Assembly: GCF_022559585.1 (NCBI RefSeq)
Contig: NZ_CP087114.1
Span: 599,095 to 663,094 of the forward strand
Direction of reading: 5' to 3'
Source: Bartonella machadoae
GTDB lineage: Bacteria; Pseudomonadota; Alphaproteobacteria; Rhizobiales; Rhizobiaceae
Length of the DNA stretch: 64,000 nt
Shown: in pieces, positions 49,453-57,880 of the stretch
How positions within the stretch are numbered: the stretch's first letter is position 1
Layout of the letters: every line of letters starts with the position of its first letter
The notes under the pieces: model-generated
The model's input: only the letters and a program-made list of their open reading frames with translations
The model's database searches: none
Told to the model about the DNA's origin: nothing
Translations under genes and position numbers: made by a program

Positions 49453-50352
49453 AAGATATTCCTTTCAAAGGGTAAAAAATCATTAAAATCAGCTCCTTCG
49501 GGAGCTTGCATCATCAAGACATTGAAGCCTTGGCGATAAGCACGGGCAGCAAGGGCAAAACCTGCTTTACGACCCGCATCATCGCCATCCATAGCTATGG
49601 TGAGATGGGTTTTTGATTTGATATGGGGTAAATTCACATGCACCATGCCACTGGTTGAAAGGGATGCCCATAAAGTCACAGGCTGCGATAACAGACCAGA
49701 CAGCAGAGAAAGACCTGTTTCAATTCCTTCACAAATGACCAGATGTTGAGAATTAGCTTGGCATAAATGCACAGCACCGCCCTTAACAGAGCCCAGCATG
49801 GCTTTTTTTGGTAACTGTTCTGTTTTGCATCCATTGTCTTGTAAAAAGGTTCTATGGATTGCAAAGGAGCCACCACCCTCAACACGAGCAACCAACGCGG
49901 GGATATTTTTCCCAGAAGGATAGGGGCATTTGCTATGAAAACGTAAACTAGGGAGGCAAGTTACAAGTGATCCCACGCTTGCATAAATAAAGCTCTGCTA
50001 TGGTCTCTTTAATCGGTTGACTTTGCTTCCAAATCTTTTGTGCTCTCTCTGCTTTCTGTTTTGCCTTGTTATCTTCACAACAAAACTGTTTTGAGAGAGA
50101 AAACCTATAATCATAAGTTTTATCAAAACATGTTTGTGTATTGATAAGACCAATGCTCTTAAGAGCTTGTAAGATCTCTTTAAAAGAGCATCCGGCATAA
50201 CAATAAAGCAAGAGACGCCCGTCATTTCCATTGGCAAGGGATAAACTAGGCACTTGATCATCATGAGCAGGGCAGCGGGCTAGTCCATAAGCACCATGCC
50301 AGATACCCCGCAAGGCATTTGTAATGCCCCGAGCATTTATAAAATGATACAT
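49425..50352 (-). CDS. Toprim-type primase, reading frame changes at a CCC-TAG
   Basis: The zero frame runs from MYHFINARGITNALRG (50352) with the zinc-type motif CPAHDD and CYAGCSFKEI to ITCNLPP and a TAG at 49948-49950. The family text continues in the +1 frame as SLRFHSKC, ALVARVEGGG, then the Toprim core LVICEGIETGLSLL and AMDGDDAGRKA, ending at 49425. Joining needs a +1 shift at ccc-tag, where a ribosome could slip from CCC to CCT. The decayed left copy has the same junction. It is either a programmed frameshift or an old shared mutation. Confidence 0.8.
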
Positions 50353-50420
50353 TTTCTCATCCTTAGACGTTGCGTCACAGGACGGTTTTTGCTATTTTCT
50401 TATCGGTTCATAAGAGAAAG

Positions 50421-50452
50421 CCTTGTCCGTCCTTACGTGACAAGGTTTTTTT
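50421..50452 (+). terminator. Hairpin with T-run between primase and AlpA genes (right copy)
   Basis: CCTTGTC and GACAAGG enclose an 11-base loop and seven Ts follow on the plus strand. It has the same arms as the copy at 928-959, with one loop change. In the minus-strand message it is the only feature between alpA and the primase. Confidence 0.5.
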
Positions 50453-50657
50453 ATGCCACATCACTGAGATGTTGACGTTGCGTTTTGGCTTTTTCAATCA
50501 CATTCAACAGATCCGATTTTAACCAACGCGATAAAGAACCAAACTTTAAGGGCTTTGGTAAAGCTCCATTGGTGACATGGCGACGGAATGTTGAAACGCT
50601 TATATGCAATAATTTTGCACTTTCACGGTCTGTAAGAAGCACATCATTTTCAGTCAT
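50451..50657 (-). CDS. AlpA-family small DNA-binding regulator (right copy)
   Basis: 68 aa, starting MTENDVLLTDRESAKLLHIS. The MerR-like helix-turn-helix (KLLHISVSTFRRHV) and the wing with SLSRWLKSDL mark an AlpA/excisionase-type protein. It has GAAAGGATT upstream. It sits between the integrase and the primase and probably controls integrase expression or excision. It is nearly identical to the left copy, which survives in an otherwise ruined island. Confidence 0.87.
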   Translation of the reverse strand: MTENDVLLTDRESAKLLHISVSTFRRHVTNGALPKPLKFGSLSRWLKSDLLNVIEKAKTQRQHLSDVA

Positions 50658-50829
50658 AACTAAATCCTTTCAATCTAAAAAGAGTAACAAATCATAAGTA
50701 TTTATTAACCATATTTTACTGAGATTTGAAAGTAAGTTTAATCATAAAAAACAGTACCTTATGATGTATTTTCTCATTTGATAATTTATGAGTCTTATTG
50801 AGTCATAGTGAGCAAACGAAGAGAGAAAG

Positions 50830-50838
50830 TTATCCACA
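50830..50838. promoter_or_regulatory. Consensus DnaA box
   Basis: TTATCCACA within agttatccacagataatgg, which is conserved between the two islands. It lies between alpA and the integrase end, a place where satellites can carry their origin. Confidence 0.4.
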
Positions 50839-50906
50839 GATAATGGAATAAAAATGGGGTACAAGACCCCATCTTTTAAGATTGCCCCGTGACATAAGCC
50901 GCCCAT

Positions 50907-52043
50907 TTATCCATATAAAACACGGCGCTGTTCTAAATAGTCAGTACGACGGTAGGCACGCTCCACTTTACCCCCGACCACATGACCTAGAATGGTTTCT
51001 GCGACCTCAAAAGGGGCATCGGTTGTTTCTGCTAGCCAATCGCGTAAACTAGACCGAAAACCATGCGGGCAGGCTTCAAGTCCAATTTTTTTCATATATT
51101 GTGACATACAAGTATCAGCAAGAGGACCACGACCAGTTGCAGAAAAAAAGAAATCATTACGAGAGAGAGGACGCGCTTGTTTCAAAATTTCTAATGCTTC
51201 ATTTGATAAAGGCACACGAAACTCTGTTGTAGCATCACGTTTTCCTTTCATATTTTCAGCAGGGATGGTCCATATATCATCTTCAACTTGATCTTTATGG
51301 ATATGACGCAAAGGATAGGTACGAACACCTGTCAAAATAAGCAAACGCAAAGCCAGTTGTGTTAGAGTTGGTGTTTTGCAAAGTATTTTATAAAAAGCCG
51401 GTATATCTTTCCAATCCATTGCTGGTCTATTTTTGATTTTATGACGTTGTTTGCCTAAAAGAGCCTTTGCTTTTTCTGTAGCCTGTAAATCAACATCCAA
51501 TCCCATTGCAGCAGCATGTTTGAGACAAATATTAAGACGAATGAGAGCTTTCTCTGCTGTTCCAGCTTTTGTATGCCAGATGGGAGCGAGGACATTGCGT
51601 ATATCGGTTTGAGTAATTTCTGAAACCGGCATACAACCTAACTTAGGGAGAATATGAAGTTGTAAAGGTGAAAACCAACGCCCATCTTTAGCATCATTTT
51701 TTAATTCTGCTTTACGAGTTTCAAAAGTATCTAAAGCGATATCTTTTAGATAATGCAGATTACGCATTGCCTCACGCTTTTGTTTGTCACGTTCTTTAAT
51801 GGGGTCACGACCATCACGAAGAACAAAACGCCATTGGGTTGCCAATTCACGAGCTTTTTTTAAAGAGACATTTCTTAAAGCACCCAAGCCCATTTCGCGA
51901 CGCCGCCCGTGGATGGTATAGCGTAAAAGCCATTGAGCACCACCATCTTTACGCTTATGAAGTAGCAAGCCGGCACCATCATTATATTTGCCAGCCCCCA
52001 ATGTTGCGACAGCCCTTGCATTAAGACGATTCATTAAAGGCAT
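50907..52043 (-). CDS. Tyrosine recombinase (P4-like integrase), right copy
   Basis: 378 aa from MPLMNRLNARAVATLG. It has the DUF4102-type arm-binding domain (about 1-90), a core-binding domain and the catalytic domain with R (LTGVRTYPLRH), HGFRSSLRDW, LGHVVGGKVERAY and the tyrosine region RRTDYLEQRR. Compared with the left copy, one extra base in an A-run near 50920 shifts the frame after EQRRV and replaces the last 12 or so residues with LYG. The catalytic residues are all before this, so activity is possible. It probably mobilised the island to its left. Confidence 0.9.
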   Translation of the reverse strand: MPLMNRLNARAVATLGAGKYNDGAGLLLHKRKDGGAQWLLRYTIHGRRREMGLGALRNVSLKKARELATQWRFVLRDGRDPIKERDKQKREAMRNLHYLKDIALDTFETRKAELKNDAKDGRWFSPLQLHILPKLGCMPVSEITQTDIRNVLAPIWHTKAGTAEKALIRLNICLKHAAAMGLDVDLQATEKAKALLGKQRHKIKNRPAMDWKDIPAFYKILCKTPTLTQLALRLLILTGVRTYPLRHIHKDQVEDDIWTIPAENMKGKRDATTEFRVPLSNEALEILKQARPLSRNDFFFSATGRGPLADTCMSQYMKKIGLEACPHGFRSSLRDWLAETTDAPFEVAETILGHVVGGKVERAYRRTDYLEQRRVLYG

Positions 52044-52132
52044 TTTTGTTCTTTTCTAAACTGTTTTTTACCCACACACCAACCCCACTTATGACGTGCA
52101 AATAAGTGACTTTAATTGATTGAACATAATAT

Positions 52133-52210
52133 GATTTGAATTGAGAGAATCTTACAATATTCGGGGGTCTAATTCAACATGCAAAACAGTAAATTATCAT
52201 TATAAATCAA
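52133..52210 (+). repeat. Integrase-upstream repeat, copy R4
   Basis: Fourth copy, about 100 bp upstream of the right integrase. Its outer end (tataaatcaa, 52201-52210) supplies the stop codon of the methyltransferase gene, so the repeat edge coincides with a gene end. That is what an attachment-site junction would look like. Confidence 0.8.
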
Positions 52211-52770
52211 TGCGTTGTACACCGTTGTTCGCCATTAAGGGTGACGACTGTCGTCATTATTGGTTCGTGAAGACAGAGATAACCACCAGGGGTGATATGT
52301 TCCCAAAGTGTTATAATAAATCGCACATCGTCTGCTGGAGTTCCAGCATCAATCCAAGCAAAATCTATTGGTCCCCAAGATTTGAGTGTATTTTCATCGA
52401 GGGAGAAAAAATTTTCATTGATAAATGTTACAGTGTTTTTTTCAATATTGGCATTGAGAAGTTTTTGCCATGCTTCTTCTGCAGATTGACCTTCTGCTGT
52501 AAAATCATCAATTGTGATAAGTCGTGGTTCATAAGTGTCTGGAATTCCTGAGGGGTCAAGCAGAGCTGTGCACTCCTCCCAATGAGAGGATTCGAGAAGC
52601 CTTTTATCTTGTTGCCATGATAATTTAGCTTTTTGAAGGGCTTGAGCAATAAAGCATGTACTATCGCCAGCACCGATTTCAATAACTGTGCGTGGTCTTG
52701 CCATTTGAATAAGTGTACCAATAAGTTCAGCACTCTTTTCTGTTCCCATTCTAGGTTTTATCAGTGGCAT
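52207..52770 (-). CDS. Class I SAM-dependent methyltransferase, 3' end replaced by repeat
   Basis: 187 aa from MPLIKPRMGTEKSAEL at 52770, after AAGGATAAAA. The SAM-binding motif I is TVIEIGAGDST and the later core is IDFAWIDAGTPADDV followed by TPGGYLCLHEP, a Rossmann methyltransferase resembling O-methyltransferases. The last residues (GEQRCTTH) run into repeat R4, whose sequence provides the TGA. The final beta strands may therefore be missing or altered. It ends the minus-strand peptide/oxygenase locus, 11 bp after the preceding gene, and could methylate the product. Confidence 0.78.
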   Translation of the reverse strand: MPLIKPRMGTEKSAELIGTLIQMARPRTVIEIGAGDSTCFIAQALQKAKLSWQQDKRLLESSHWEECTALLDPSGIPDTYEPRLITIDDFTAEGQSAEEAWQKLLNANIEKNTVTFINENFFSLDENTLKSWGPIDFAWIDAGTPADDVRFIITLWEHITPGGYLCLHEPIMTTVVTLNGEQRCTTH

Positions 52771-52780
52771 CTTTTTATCC

Positions 52781-53455
52781 TTATAAGAGAAGAAATCGCA
52801 ACATTCCTGCTTTAACAAAAAGCTTTATTGAATTGTCTACAGGGGGTTGAATAGGTATCGGTGTTGCAGTTCTTTTTAAGAAATGCTTGGTTTTTTCATT
52901 AAGCCGAATTGTGCGCCTATTAAGCTGGTTGATGGCAAGGTAGCCGATGGGGGAGTGAGTGATAAAGCATGTTGGTTCTCGTAAAAGAGCTGTTATATTA
53001 TCCTCTGAAAGGGCTTTTTGATCTGTTTCAATGATTCCATGTCGTACCAATGATATTAAAAGAATTCCAGCAGAGAAAAGAGAACCATTAAGTTGTATTT
53101 TTTTCAATGATTGTATAACACATCCTTCACGAAGCGCTTCAGATGTTTGGAAATCAAATCCACCAAATGCTGCTCCTGTCGGAAAAATAGCAGTGATAGG
53201 TTGAATTTGGCGTTTTCCAATTAAAGCAGGCTTCTCCTTCTGTATCTGTACATCCTTTGCCCATTGAACACGTGCCAAAGGATTTAATTCACGTGAATAA
53301 ACAGCTAAAGAATTTATCGCTATCGGCGGAGTAGGTTTTTGCAATTCAAGGGAATGGACGTACTCATGGCAATCATGTTGCATATAGTCTGCAAGTTGCC
53401 ATACATAACCGCCTGTTCCATTGTAAAAATTTAAACCTATCGGGTCTTGTTGCAT
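52781..53455 (-). CDS. Unrecognised protein of the peptide/oxygenase locus
   Basis: A 224-aa soluble protein that I do not recognise. No ribosome-binding site is clear before MQQDPIGLNFYNG. A leucine-rich segment (SAGILLISLVRHGIIE, about 130-145) looks like part of a winged helix. The C-terminal stretch IGYLAINQLNRRTIRLN followed by EKTKHFL resembles the C-terminus of the oxygenase gene upstream and, loosely, PqqD-like peptide-binding domains. That would fit a peptide-recognition role, but it is only a pattern impression. Confidence 0.55.
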   Translation of the reverse strand: MQQDPIGLNFYNGTGGYVWQLADYMQHDCHEYVHSLELQKPTPPIAINSLAVYSRELNPLARVQWAKDVQIQKEKPALIGKRQIQPITAIFPTGAAFGGFDFQTSEALREGCVIQSLKKIQLNGSLFSAGILLISLVRHGIIETDQKALSEDNITALLREPTCFITHSPIGYLAINQLNRRTIRLNEKTKHFLKRTATPIPIQPPVDNSIKLFVKAGMLRFLLL

Positions 53456-53650
53456 AATGTTAAATCGACTTATTGGACTCTTTCAAGGTTTAAAGCTTTT
53501 GAAAAGTTTGTTCGTTCATATATATTTTAGGACATGAAATAAGATTGACTCATAAGAGGTTTATATTATTTCAAAATCAACAATTCTATCGAGTAGTTGG
53601 TGCACCTTTTAGCTTGTTGCATTGTTTACTTTAGAAAAAAACGCAGCTTT

Positions 53651-54859
53651 CTACGAACCATCATAAACTTCCCTTTTTTGTACAGTGCTATTTAACACAA
53701 AACCTAAAGTGCCTACGACCATTGTGGCGATGCCGATTGCAAGGAGAGTGTTTTGGGTATCATGCACACGAATAAAGCCTGCTCCGATAAAACCAATACA
53801 CACAGATGTTTGTAGAATAAAGACATAAGCTGGCATTTGATTGTTTCTATGTTCTTTCGCAATGGCTTTCATCATAAAGCTTGCCATGAGGGCATTTTGC
53901 ACGCCATTGGCTGCTCCAAGGATAAAAAATGAAACCATCATCAACCAAACAAAATCTGTTAAGGAAAAACAGAAAACTCCAAAGCCGATGATTGTTGCGG
54001 ACAAAGATGCTCCAGCGGCATTGCCAAAGCGATTAAAAAGGCTAGAGAAGCAGAGTGGACCAACCACTAATCCTAGACTTACCATGCTTGCGATCATTCC
54101 ATATGTTTGCGCGCTTAAATGAAGATTGGTACGGATACGGACAATAGATAAAACGTTGAGAGCAGAGGTGAGTATGATGGTGATAATGAGTGGCGTAAGA
54201 GCATAGAGAACATTTTTTTTACGCAATAATCCTCTTACATCTAGTCCTTTTTTGGTTTGCTCGGATGTGTTGATCTTTTCTGAATGTATTTTTAATATTT
54301 TAACACAGAATGTGGTGATAAAGGTTGCACAAAGAACGATGACTGAAAGCACAAACAACCCTTTTTGTCCGTTTGATAAACTGTATAACAGACCCCCTAA
54401 GAGGGGGCCTCCAATATAACCAAGGTTGCGAACTGTTTGGATGATACGATTGATGAAGTCTAACTGGTGATCATTCTTGACAAATTCAGGGACAGAAACG
54501 AGGATTGCAGACCAAAAGAGTGATCCAGCACATCCTAGTGCAAAAGAAATGGAAATGTATGCCCAAAATTGGTTTACGATTGCAGCTATGGCTATAAATA
54601 TTGCTTGAAACAATAAAACAGCAGGCACTGTATAGGTGGGGCTGAGAAGATATAAGAGCCGTGGTGCAACTGGTCCAGCGCAAATTGCACCGATAAGTCC
54701 GGCGAGCAAGAGCATTGAAATAGAAGCTGTGCTTTTTGCTAAGTGGAGAGCAAATGTAACTTGCGCTGTTTCATCGGTAAAGCTGCTTAAAGCTAAAACA
54801 AGAAAAAAGCAAATTTGGGCAAGAATAATGGATTTTTTCTTTATCAAAGCGTTCCCCAA
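53651..54859 (-). CDS. MFS transporter, probable exporter of the locus product
   Basis: A 402-aa protein with 12 hydrophobic segments in the MFS pattern. It begins SIILAQICFFLVLALSSF, has an ETAQVTFALHLAKSTASIS first loop and a second-half motif NRFGNAAGASLSAT. The start overlaps the oxygenase stop by 16 bases, so the two are translationally coupled. A tight link to a modifying enzyme and a small peptide gene suggests it exports the product or gives self-protection. Confidence 0.8.
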   Translation of the reverse strand: MGNALIKKKSIILAQICFFLVLALSSFTDETAQVTFALHLAKSTASISMLLLAGLIGAICAGPVAPRLLYLLSPTYTVPAVLLFQAIFIAIAAIVNQFWAYISISFALGCAGSLFWSAILVSVPEFVKNDHQLDFINRIIQTVRNLGYIGGPLLGGLLYSLSNGQKGLFVLSVIVLCATFITTFCVKILKIHSEKINTSEQTKKGLDVRGLLRKKNVLYALTPLIITIILTSALNVLSIVRIRTNLHLSAQTYGMIASMVSLGLVVGPLCFSSLFNRFGNAAGASLSATIIGFGVFCFSLTDFVWLMMVSFFILGAANGVQNALMASFMMKAIAKEHRNNQMPAYVFILQTSVCIGFIGAGFIRVHDTQNTLLAIGIATMVVGTLGFVLNSTVQKREVYDGS

Positions 54860-56037
54860 GATGCTAAAGCTTTTACGGTTTTTAAGACTTCTTCCCGCAT
54901 GACAGGTGTGTATGATTTATCATTGAGTTTTGCTAAGTCGATTTTCTTTCCTGCTGAAAGTTGAGACAGGAAGCTCTCTAGATGAGCGCTATATTTAAAA
55001 CTGGCACAATGCCCATTTGCGGCAATAAGCAGTTCTTTTGTTTCAGGTAAGAAAACCCATTGGAGGGTAGCAGAGGGGCGAAGCATAATTTCACTCTCAA
55101 TTTCAGATACATCAACAAGAGGGCGGCCGACGCATAAACGCGAACTTGTGTCGCAAATTAATTGGGTAATAAGCATACGGCGTTTTAGGGAACTATTCGC
55201 AATTTCCGAGCTTAGAGCGGATAGCTGAAAAGTGTTCTCAGGGTTTAAACTTGCTCTACCCGATGTTCGAATATCATGTCGTGACCGCTCATCAATATGG
55301 AGGAGATGAGAAATATACTCTTTATATTTGTGAGCATCACTTGCTGTTTCCCAAAAGGCAATATTGACATTTACGGCAATATTTTTTCCAGTTTCGGCAA
55401 CATGGAAAGCATCATGAGGAAAGTATGCAACACGATCAGTACGATTTTGTAGTGCGATCGCTGTTGATTTATACGATTCATATTCGGGGTATCTTAGCCC
55501 TTGGAGGTCATCTCGTGTACTGGGCCATGTGAACATTGTTTTCCCATCCCGTAGAGTGAAGCCGAAATTATGAGCATGATCCACGTGGACACCAACATGG
55601 GTAGAAGAATATCGACCGATGAAACAATCAATATCTACTCGTCCGCCTGGTCGAAAGCCCAAAGAGTGTGCTAACCGATCTGCAAATCTTTTTGCCACAT
55701 CCCACATAATTGGGGTGGCCGCGTATAGCCCATAATACATGACTCCCCATTCTTTTCCCTCAGCACAGTGATCAACGCGGGTTATATATTCATCTATAGT
55801 TTGATCAGTGTCCGAAACGAGAAAGTTTGGAAGAGGGCGTGGGGTGCGCATTCCATTAATAACTGTTACTGCCTCAGATTGAGAGTTAAGCGCTAAAAGT
55901 TTATTTGGATTTTCTGCGTATTGCTTTAAAGCACGCAAAACATCCCTTTCATGAAAAGGGATGTTTGTAATTGACAATTCAGCTGCTTTCTTAGCCCAAA
56001 CTTCTTGAGAAAAGCCCTCAGAAAACAATTTAAACAT
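54844..56037 (-). CDS. JmjC/cupin-like Fe(II)/2-oxoglutarate oxygenase
   Basis: A 397-aa protein. The central cupin core has the putative iron ligands H151 and D153 in GVHVDHAHNFGF and the distal H212 in FPHDAFHVAETG, with NVNIAFWE closing the barrel. This is the layout of JmjC-type hydroxylases that act on proteins, peptides or small molecules. Residues 275-397 form a separate domain (LQWVFLPETKELLIAANGH, then a short helix pair) similar to the end of the 52781-53455 protein. It starts 70 bp after the 50-aa peptide gene. No alternative family fits as well; the substrate is unknown. Confidence 0.75.
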   Translation of the reverse strand: MFKLFSEGFSQEVWAKKAAELSITNIPFHERDVLRALKQYAENPNKLLALNSQSEAVTVINGMRTPRPLPNFLVSDTDQTIDEYITRVDHCAEGKEWGVMYYGLYAATPIMWDVAKRFADRLAHSLGFRPGGRVDIDCFIGRYSSTHVGVHVDHAHNFGFTLRDGKTMFTWPSTRDDLQGLRYPEYESYKSTAIALQNRTDRVAYFPHDAFHVAETGKNIAVNVNIAFWETASDAHKYKEYISHLLHIDERSRHDIRTSGRASLNPENTFQLSALSSEIANSSLKRRMLITQLICDTSSRLCVGRPLVDVSEIESEIMLRPSATLQWVFLPETKELLIAANGHCASFKYSAHLESFLSQLSAGKKIDLAKLNDKSYTPVMREEVLKTVKALASWGTL

Positions 56038-56107
56038 GACGATGAAATATGCTAAGCTTTCTTACACTGAATACGCTAAACGCATACAGGTTTGCACCCA
56101 TAATACA

Positions 56108-56260
56108 TTATTGAACTTCATGTAACACATTCACATCGCAGTCTTCTTTGAAAACTTGAGAATCGATACGTTGAGCGTATTTAGTGCTGCTCAAAGGTGG
56201 CGCAACATCATCGACAGCCAATTCAGAGATATTTTCTAATTCATGAAGTGAGATATTCAT
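56108..56260 (-). CDS. 50-aa peptide, candidate precursor peptide
   Basis: MNISLHELENISELAVDD is followed by VAPPLSSTKYAQRIDS and QVFKEDCDVNVLHEVQ. The ATG at 56260 has a very strong ribosome-binding site (AAGGGGGG, 4-6 bases away), and a consensus-like promoter lies 63 bp upstream. The acidic, leucine-spaced first half looks like a leader. The second half holds Tyr, Arg, Lys, Asp and one Cys that could be modified. It heads the oxygenase-exporter-methyltransferase locus. The precursor role is inference from size, position and translation signals. Confidence 0.6.
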   Translation of the reverse strand: MNISLHELENISELAVDDVAPPLSSTKYAQRIDSQVFKEDCDVNVLHEVQ

Positions 56261-56322
56261 ATTTCCCCCCTTAGATAGTTGATAAAAAATTGATGATAAC
56301 CAAAATAAGTTATTGACAACCA

Positions 56323-56351
56323 AAGTTAGCAGAGATTTTATTTTTTGTCAA
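56323..56351 (-). promoter_or_regulatory. Promoter of the peptide/oxygenase locus
   Basis: TTGACA (56351-56346) and TAACTT (56328-56323) with a 17-bp spacer on the minus strand. It would give a leader of about 55 nt before the 50-aa peptide gene. The direct tracts tttggttgtcaataa / tttggttatcatcaa lie just downstream, a place for repressor control. Confidence 0.5.
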
Positions 56352-56721
56352 ATAGTATGTTCATTGAAAATATCGCTTGTTTTTATAGAGGCTAAATGTT
56401 TTTTGCAAACGCAATTTTGTTCCTCAAGATATTGATTTTATGAAATTAATAGCTCTTTCCATCCTTCGTATTTTGTTAAAAAAATGAGAATGACAAGATA
56501 TTTTGTATTGGTATTGTTTCATGAATGCTTTTACAGTGTAAGGTTCTTGTTCTATATACTAGAACAATGTCTATAAGAATGTGCATTGTTTTAGGTAGAT
56601 AGAGGCTTCTTACAAATATCGCTTTCAACATGAAAATGAATGCAGAATATCGAAGCATATGATAGAAATTATCTTATAAACAGGAGAGAGTAAAAAAAGC
56701 AATTAAGAGTAGTTTGTAATA

Positions 56722-56752
56722 AAAAGCCGTACAGTCTGTACAGCTTTTTTCT
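56722..56752 (-). terminator. Bidirectional-type terminator hairpin
   Basis: AAAAGCCGTACAG and CTGTACAGCTTTT pair almost fully (one bulge) with As on one side and Ts on the other, so it can work on both strands. It lies 40 bp past the stop of the membrane-protein gene and separates it from the peptide/oxygenase locus. Confidence 0.75.
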
Positions 56753-56791
56753 AGTATTATGCCTTATGTCCCTGTCAGTTTTATAGTATAT

Positions 56792-57880
56792 TTATAGCAT
56801 GAAGGTGTCCTTATGGCTTCGATAGCCATAATAACCACAAACACTGGAAAGCAAGGCACCAATCAAGCCTCCTAAAAAGCCCCACCATCCCATGTAAGAG
56901 GCTGTCGTTGCAACTTTGTCTGCACTATGACGTGCTTCTTTCATCGTTTTGTCTAGCTTTTGAGAAAGTGTATGGGCCTGCGCTTCAAGGTCTTTAAGTG
57001 CCTGTTCGGTTTTTTCTTCTGCTGTTTGATAAAGATCAAGCGCATTGTTAGCGGTTTTTTGTGCATCCGCACGTGTCATGCCATTGTTCATCAGGGCTTT
57101 AACGATATCATTTTGATTGATGTCTTCTGTGATATCTTCGATACGATCAGAAAGATGATCATGGAGGTCTTTCAGAGTGGTGCGGTAGTGAGAAGGATCT
57201 TCCTTAAAAGCCGTTATCGCAGAACTGATCTCTTTAAGAGCGGCTTGATAGGATTGCTTTAAACGATCAGGATTGAGAGCAGGGATATCGCTTTTCTTGA
57301 GAAGTGTGCGTAATTCACTGCGCAATTTATCAAAATCAACGCCATTGTCCTTTATTTCACGAAAAAAGTTGGCAAAATTGTCATCATTTGCTTGTGAAAA
57401 GAAGGGGACAAGATTTGTTTTGAGGTTGTCTCCAGTTTGTTGGAGTGCCGATGTGCTTTCTCCAACAGCTTTCGCGCCTATTTTTGCTGTACTTGAAACC
57501 ATGTGGACGGCTTGAAGGGTCATGATAAGGGTTAACAGAGCCCAAGTGAGAAAGCCATGAAGTGTGCCGGATGATTCAGCAAAGCGCCCAGCAACAAAGC
57601 TTCCTAAAGCAAGGCTGATAAGCATAACGATAAGAGAGCCAATCCCAAAGGAAAGAAAGCTTCCTGCAAAAGGTGTTGAAGAGGTGAAGTCCATTTGGTT
57701 GAACCCTAACGCTGCAACCAGAAAAGATAAGCAGATTGAAGTGGCAAGGGCTGTGATCAGTCCAGCAAAGATTGCTGACCATGAAATTGGTGTTTGAAAA
57801 AAGGGATAATCTGTCTCTAGCGATGTTTCTCCTAGAAAGTGGCTATCGAAGGGTGTATCCTCAGGAATGCGGGTTTCCAT
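56792..57880 (-). CDS. Membrane protein with long coiled-coil segment
   Basis: A 362-aa protein starting METRIPEDTPFDSHFL after GAGGAGATAAA. Three or four membrane segments occupy about residues 30-145 (ISWSAIFAGLITALATSICL, SLIVMLISLALGSFVAGRFA). A helical, charged region of about 170 residues follows (DLYQTAEEKTEQALKDLEAQ), then a last membrane segment (YMGWWGFLGGLIGALLSSV). It looks like rhizobial conserved membrane proteins of unknown function. It separates the two peptide loci and need not belong to either. Confidence 0.65.
   Translation of the reverse strand: METRIPEDTPFDSHFLGETSLETDYPFFQTPISWSAIFAGLITALATSICLSFLVAALGFNQMDFTSSTPFAGSFLSFGIGSLIVMLISLALGSFVAGRFAESSGTLHGFLTWALLTLIMTLQAVHMVSSTAKIGAKAVGESTSALQQTGDNLKTNLVPFFSQANDDNFANFFREIKDNGVDFDKLRSELRTLLKKSDIPALNPDRLKQSYQAALKEISSAITAFKEDPSHYRTTLKDLHDHLSDRIEDITEDINQNDIVKALMNNGMTRADAQKTANNALDLYQTAEEKTEQALKDLEAQAHTLSQKLDKTMKEARHSADKVATTASYMGWWGFLGGLIGALLSSVCGYYGYRSHKDTFML

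Larger units (their letters stand above)
56261..56791. other. Control region upstream of the peptide gene
   Basis: A 531-bp AT-rich region between the membrane-protein gene and the peptide gene, both on the minus strand. It holds the terminator at 56722-56752, the promoter at 56323-56351 and, downstream of it, two similar tracts tttggttgtcaataa and tttggttatcatcaa that could be operator half-sites. No coding frame was supported. Confidence 0.5.

Noticed and set aside
56476..56658. 60-aa minus-strand frame upstream of the peptide gene
   Set aside because: It has no ribosome-binding site, has irregular composition and lies upstream of the promoter; judged to be chance.
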